DNA from: Curvibacter sp. PAE-UM
GTDB lineage: Bacteria > Pseudomonadota > Gammaproteobacteria > Burkholderiales > Burkholderiaceae_C
NCBI RefSeq assembly: GCF_001432305.1
Contig: NZ_KQ483358.1
Location: 2,911,710 to 2,975,709, forward strand
Length of the DNA: 64,000 nt
Direction: 5' to 3'
Part shown: positions 62,329-64,000 of the stretch, one piece after another
Layout: each line of letters opens with the position of its first letter
How positions within the stretch are numbered: the stretch's first letter is position 1
The notes under the pieces: model-generated
Database searches by the model: none
Seen by the model: only the letters and a program-made list of their open reading frames with translations
What the model was told of the DNA's origin: nothing
Position numbers and translations under genes: made by a program

Positions 62329-62835
62329 TCAGGGATTGCCCAGATAGTCCCGCTTGCCGATCTCCACGCCGTTGTGCCGCAGGATGGCGTAGGTGGTGGT
62401 GACGTGGAAGTAGAAGTTGGGCACGGCGTGGCCCAGCATGAACTGCATGCCGGTGTAGCGGGTTTCCTTGTCGCCGCGCTTGATGACGATTTCCTTGTCT
62501 TCCGTGCCGTCGATCTGCGCGGGCTTGAAGCTCTGCAGGTAGGCGATGGTCTTGGCGATGCGGGCCTGCAGTTCGGCCATGGTCTTCTCCGTGTCTTCGT
62601 AGACCGGGATCTCCACGCCGGCCAGGCGCGCGGCCAGGCCCTTGGCGGTGTCGGTGACGATCATGACCTGGCGGGCCATGGGCAGCATGTCGGGGTAGAG
62701 GCGAAAACCGGTGAGCGCGGTCTCGTCCAGCTTCTTCGCCAGCACATGGGCCTGCGCCTTGTCCAGGATGGCGCTGAGGTTGCCGAGGATGTTGATGAAA
62801 CGCGGCACGCTGGCCTGGTACATGGAAATGCTCAT
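62329..62835 (-). CDS. DUF1993 family protein
   Basis: A 168-residue DinB-like four-helix protein of DUF1993: SMYQASVPRFINILGNLSAILDKA, FRLYPDMLPMARQVMIVTDTAKG, and MLGHAVPNFYFHVTTTYAILRHNGVEIGKRDYLG. The C-terminal HxxPNFYFHxxTxYxxLR pattern is diagnostic, and the two histidines could bind metal. Function unknown. It lies on its own, downstream of DUF2789 in the same direction. Confidence 0.9.
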   Translation of the reverse strand: MSISMYQASVPRFINILGNLSAILDKAQAHVLAKKLDETALTGFRLYPDMLPMARQVMIVTDTAKGLAARLAGVEIPVYEDTEKTMAELQARIAKTIAYLQSFKPAQIDGTEDKEIVIKRGDKETRYTGMQFMLGHAVPNFYFHVTTTYAILRHNGVEIGKRDYLGNP

Positions 62836-62926
62836 GGAAGTCTCCGGGGTGATGGCAATGAAACAGCGCGCATTGTGGTGCCGCCGGCCAGCACCTGCTG
62901 GCGCAAGGGCTTTGCCGCGGGGCGTT

Positions 62927-63169
62927 TCAGGGCCGGGCGGCGCGCAGGGCCAGGTTGAGCTGGTCGGTCACTTCGGCCCAGTCGGCATCGTCCACCAGCT
63001 GCTCGCGCAGCAGCGCAGCCTGGGCCGGCGTCCAGAAGGGCGCGTCTTCCAGCCGGGTGGCGGGGGGCAGCGGCGAATGGCTCTGGATGAAGGCGGCGAT
63101 GCTGGGCACATCGGCGGGCAGGCCCAGCTGGGCGAACAGTTCACAGAACCGGTGGTAGTGGGGCGACAT
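62927..63169 (-). CDS. DUF2789 family protein
   Basis: An 80-residue protein: MSPHYHRFCELFAQLGLPAD, IAAFIQSHSPLPPATRLEDAPFWTPAQAALLREQL is the family pattern. Start placed at 63167-63169 with a GGAAA ribosome binding site; a longer frame is open upstream but overlaps the fumC promoter region. Function unknown. Divergent from fumC. Confidence 0.85.
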   Translation of the reverse strand: MSPHYHRFCELFAQLGLPADVPSIAAFIQSHSPLPPATRLEDAPFWTPAQAALLREQLVDDADWAEVTDQLNLALRAARP

Positions 63170-63290
63170 GACAGGTTTCCTTTCTGGCCGTGCCCGGCAG
63201 TGCCGGGGGCACAGGCTGTATTGAACCCGCATCTGGCGCGGCGCACAATGGTGGCGGTGGAATGACCCACCGCAGCACGGGAGCATCACC

Positions 63291-64000
63291 ATGTCCCTCA
63301 GCACCCCCCCTCCCCCCGCGCCCACACGCACCGAGCACGACAGCTTCGGCCCCATCGAGGTACCCACCGGGCGGCTCTGGGGCGCGCAGACGCAGCGCTC
63401 GCTGGCCTGCTTCGACATCTCCACCGAGCGCATGCCGGTGGAGATCGTCCAGGCGCTGGCCATGGTCAAGCTGGCCAGCGCCCGCGTGAACCTGGAGCTG
63501 GCCCTGCTGGCGCCCGACAAGGCCATGGCCATCGCCAGCGCGGCGGAAGAAGTGCTGGACGGCGAGCACTACGCCGAGTTCCCGCTCTCGGTCTGGCAGA
63601 CCGGCTCGGGCACGCAGAGCCACATGAACATGAACGAGGTGCTGGCCAACCGGGCTTCCGAGCTGCTGGGCGGCCCGCGCGGCGCCGCCCGGCTGGTGCA
63701 CCCGAATGACGACGTGAACCTGGGCCAGTCGTCCAACGACGTGTTCCCCACGGCCATGCACCTGGCGGCGGCGCACAGCATCTCCGTGTCGCTGCTGCCG
63801 GCGCTGGCCCGGCTGCGTAAGACGCTGACGGCCAAGGCGGCGGACTTCGGCGACATCGTGAAGATCGGCCGCACCCACCTGCAGGACGCGACGCCGCTGA
63901 CGCTGGGCGACGAATTCTCGGGGTATGCGGCGCAGCTGGAGCATGCGCAAACGCTGATCCACGCCACGCTGGCCTCGCTCTACCCGCTGGCCATCGGCGG
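63291..64000 (+). CDS. fumC: Class II fumarate hydratase (partial, C-terminus beyond right edge)
   Basis: The first 236 codons of fumarase C, which hydrates fumarate to L-malate in the TCA cycle. Segments: [77 protein letters not shown] and [25 protein letters not shown]. These hold active-site Thr, Ser and His residues of the fumarase/aspartase superfamily, and NRA-type and NLGQSSND blocks point to fumarase rather than aspartase. The ATG at 63291 gives a 12-residue proline-rich lead before the conserved start. Cut by the window end. Confidence 0.95.
   Translation, partial: MSLSTPPPPAPTRTEHDSFGPIEVPTGRLWGAQTQRSLACFDISTERMPVEIVQALAMVKLASARVNLELALLAPDKAMAIASAAEEVLDGEHYAEFPLSVWQTGSGTQSHMNMNEVLANRASELLGGPRGAARLVHPNDDVNLGQSSNDVFPTAMHLAAAHSISVSLLPALARLRKTLTAKAADFGDIVKIGRTHLQDATPLTLGDEFSGYAAQLEHAQTLIHATLASLYPLAIG

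Overview
This is a chromosomal window from a high-GC betaproteobacterium, most likely Burkholderiales/Comamonadaceae. That placement is inferred from family content and codon style: several orphan Bug-type tripartite tricarboxylate transporter receptors, CaiB/BaiF CoA-transferases, and ArsR-rhodanese/DsrE/YeeE sulfur genes. No rRNA, phage, intact insertion sequence or CRISPR is visible. Genes are dense and mostly in short operons. Genes at both edges are cut by the window: an MFS transporter on the left and class II fumarase on the right.

Region by region. 1-4029 (minus): a sulfur/persulfide operon with an ArsR-rhodanese regulator, DsrE protein, metallo-beta-lactamase-fold persulfide dioxygenase-like enzyme, YeeE/YedE transporter and MFS transporter. 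4130-9035: acyl-CoA dehydrogenase, a nitronate monooxygenase-like flavoprotein, a YihG-like acyltransferase and a LysR regulator. 9107-12989: sulfatase, two Bug receptors and a universal stress protein. 13069-24773: a TonB-like protein; a GntR-controlled divergon (YdiJ-like FAD/Fe-S dehydrogenase against serine-glyoxylate-type aminotransferase, Bug receptor, crotonase and CoA-transferase); and a tandem pair of Leu/Ile/Val-type binding proteins. 24852-28366: a Tat-exported transglutaminase-like protein divergent from a Bacillus Tgl-like protein and an acyltransferase-3. 28344-33804: TlpA-like thioredoxin, alaS, gabD, a LEA2-type lipoprotein and tRNA-Gly(CCC).

33815-40479 is the most interesting block. 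A spermidine-synthase-like methyltransferase-fold gene is followed by CreB/CreC-like two-component genes. Next come a VIT/von Willebrand A protein with a PEP-CTERM-like tail, an exosortase and an EpsI-like partner. The promoter of the VIT gene carries three TTCAC direct repeats spaced by exactly six bases, which is the CreB recognition pattern described for E. coli. This points to a CreBC-regulated exosortase with a single dedicated target, sitting where creD would be expected.

40587-48518: BLUF photoreceptor; dihydroxyphthalate decarboxylase-like protein and Bug receptor divergent from MarR; succinyl-CoA:3-ketoacid CoA-transferase divergent from a PAS-LuxR regulator; a diguanylate cyclase; an AhpD-like protein. 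48566-56426 (minus): binding protein, Lon-family protease, a large GGDEF-EAL protein and an SDR. 56596-58281: ETF-ubiquinone oxidoreductase, with a perfect TetR-type palindrome upstream.

58472-59697 is a small, atypical stretch with two attC-like sites and two promoterless cassette-type genes on the minus strand. It looks like a degraded integron. The remaining genes (60154-64000) are an SQR-like flavoprotein, a VOC/PCP_red fusion, DUF1993 and DUF2789 proteins, and fumC.
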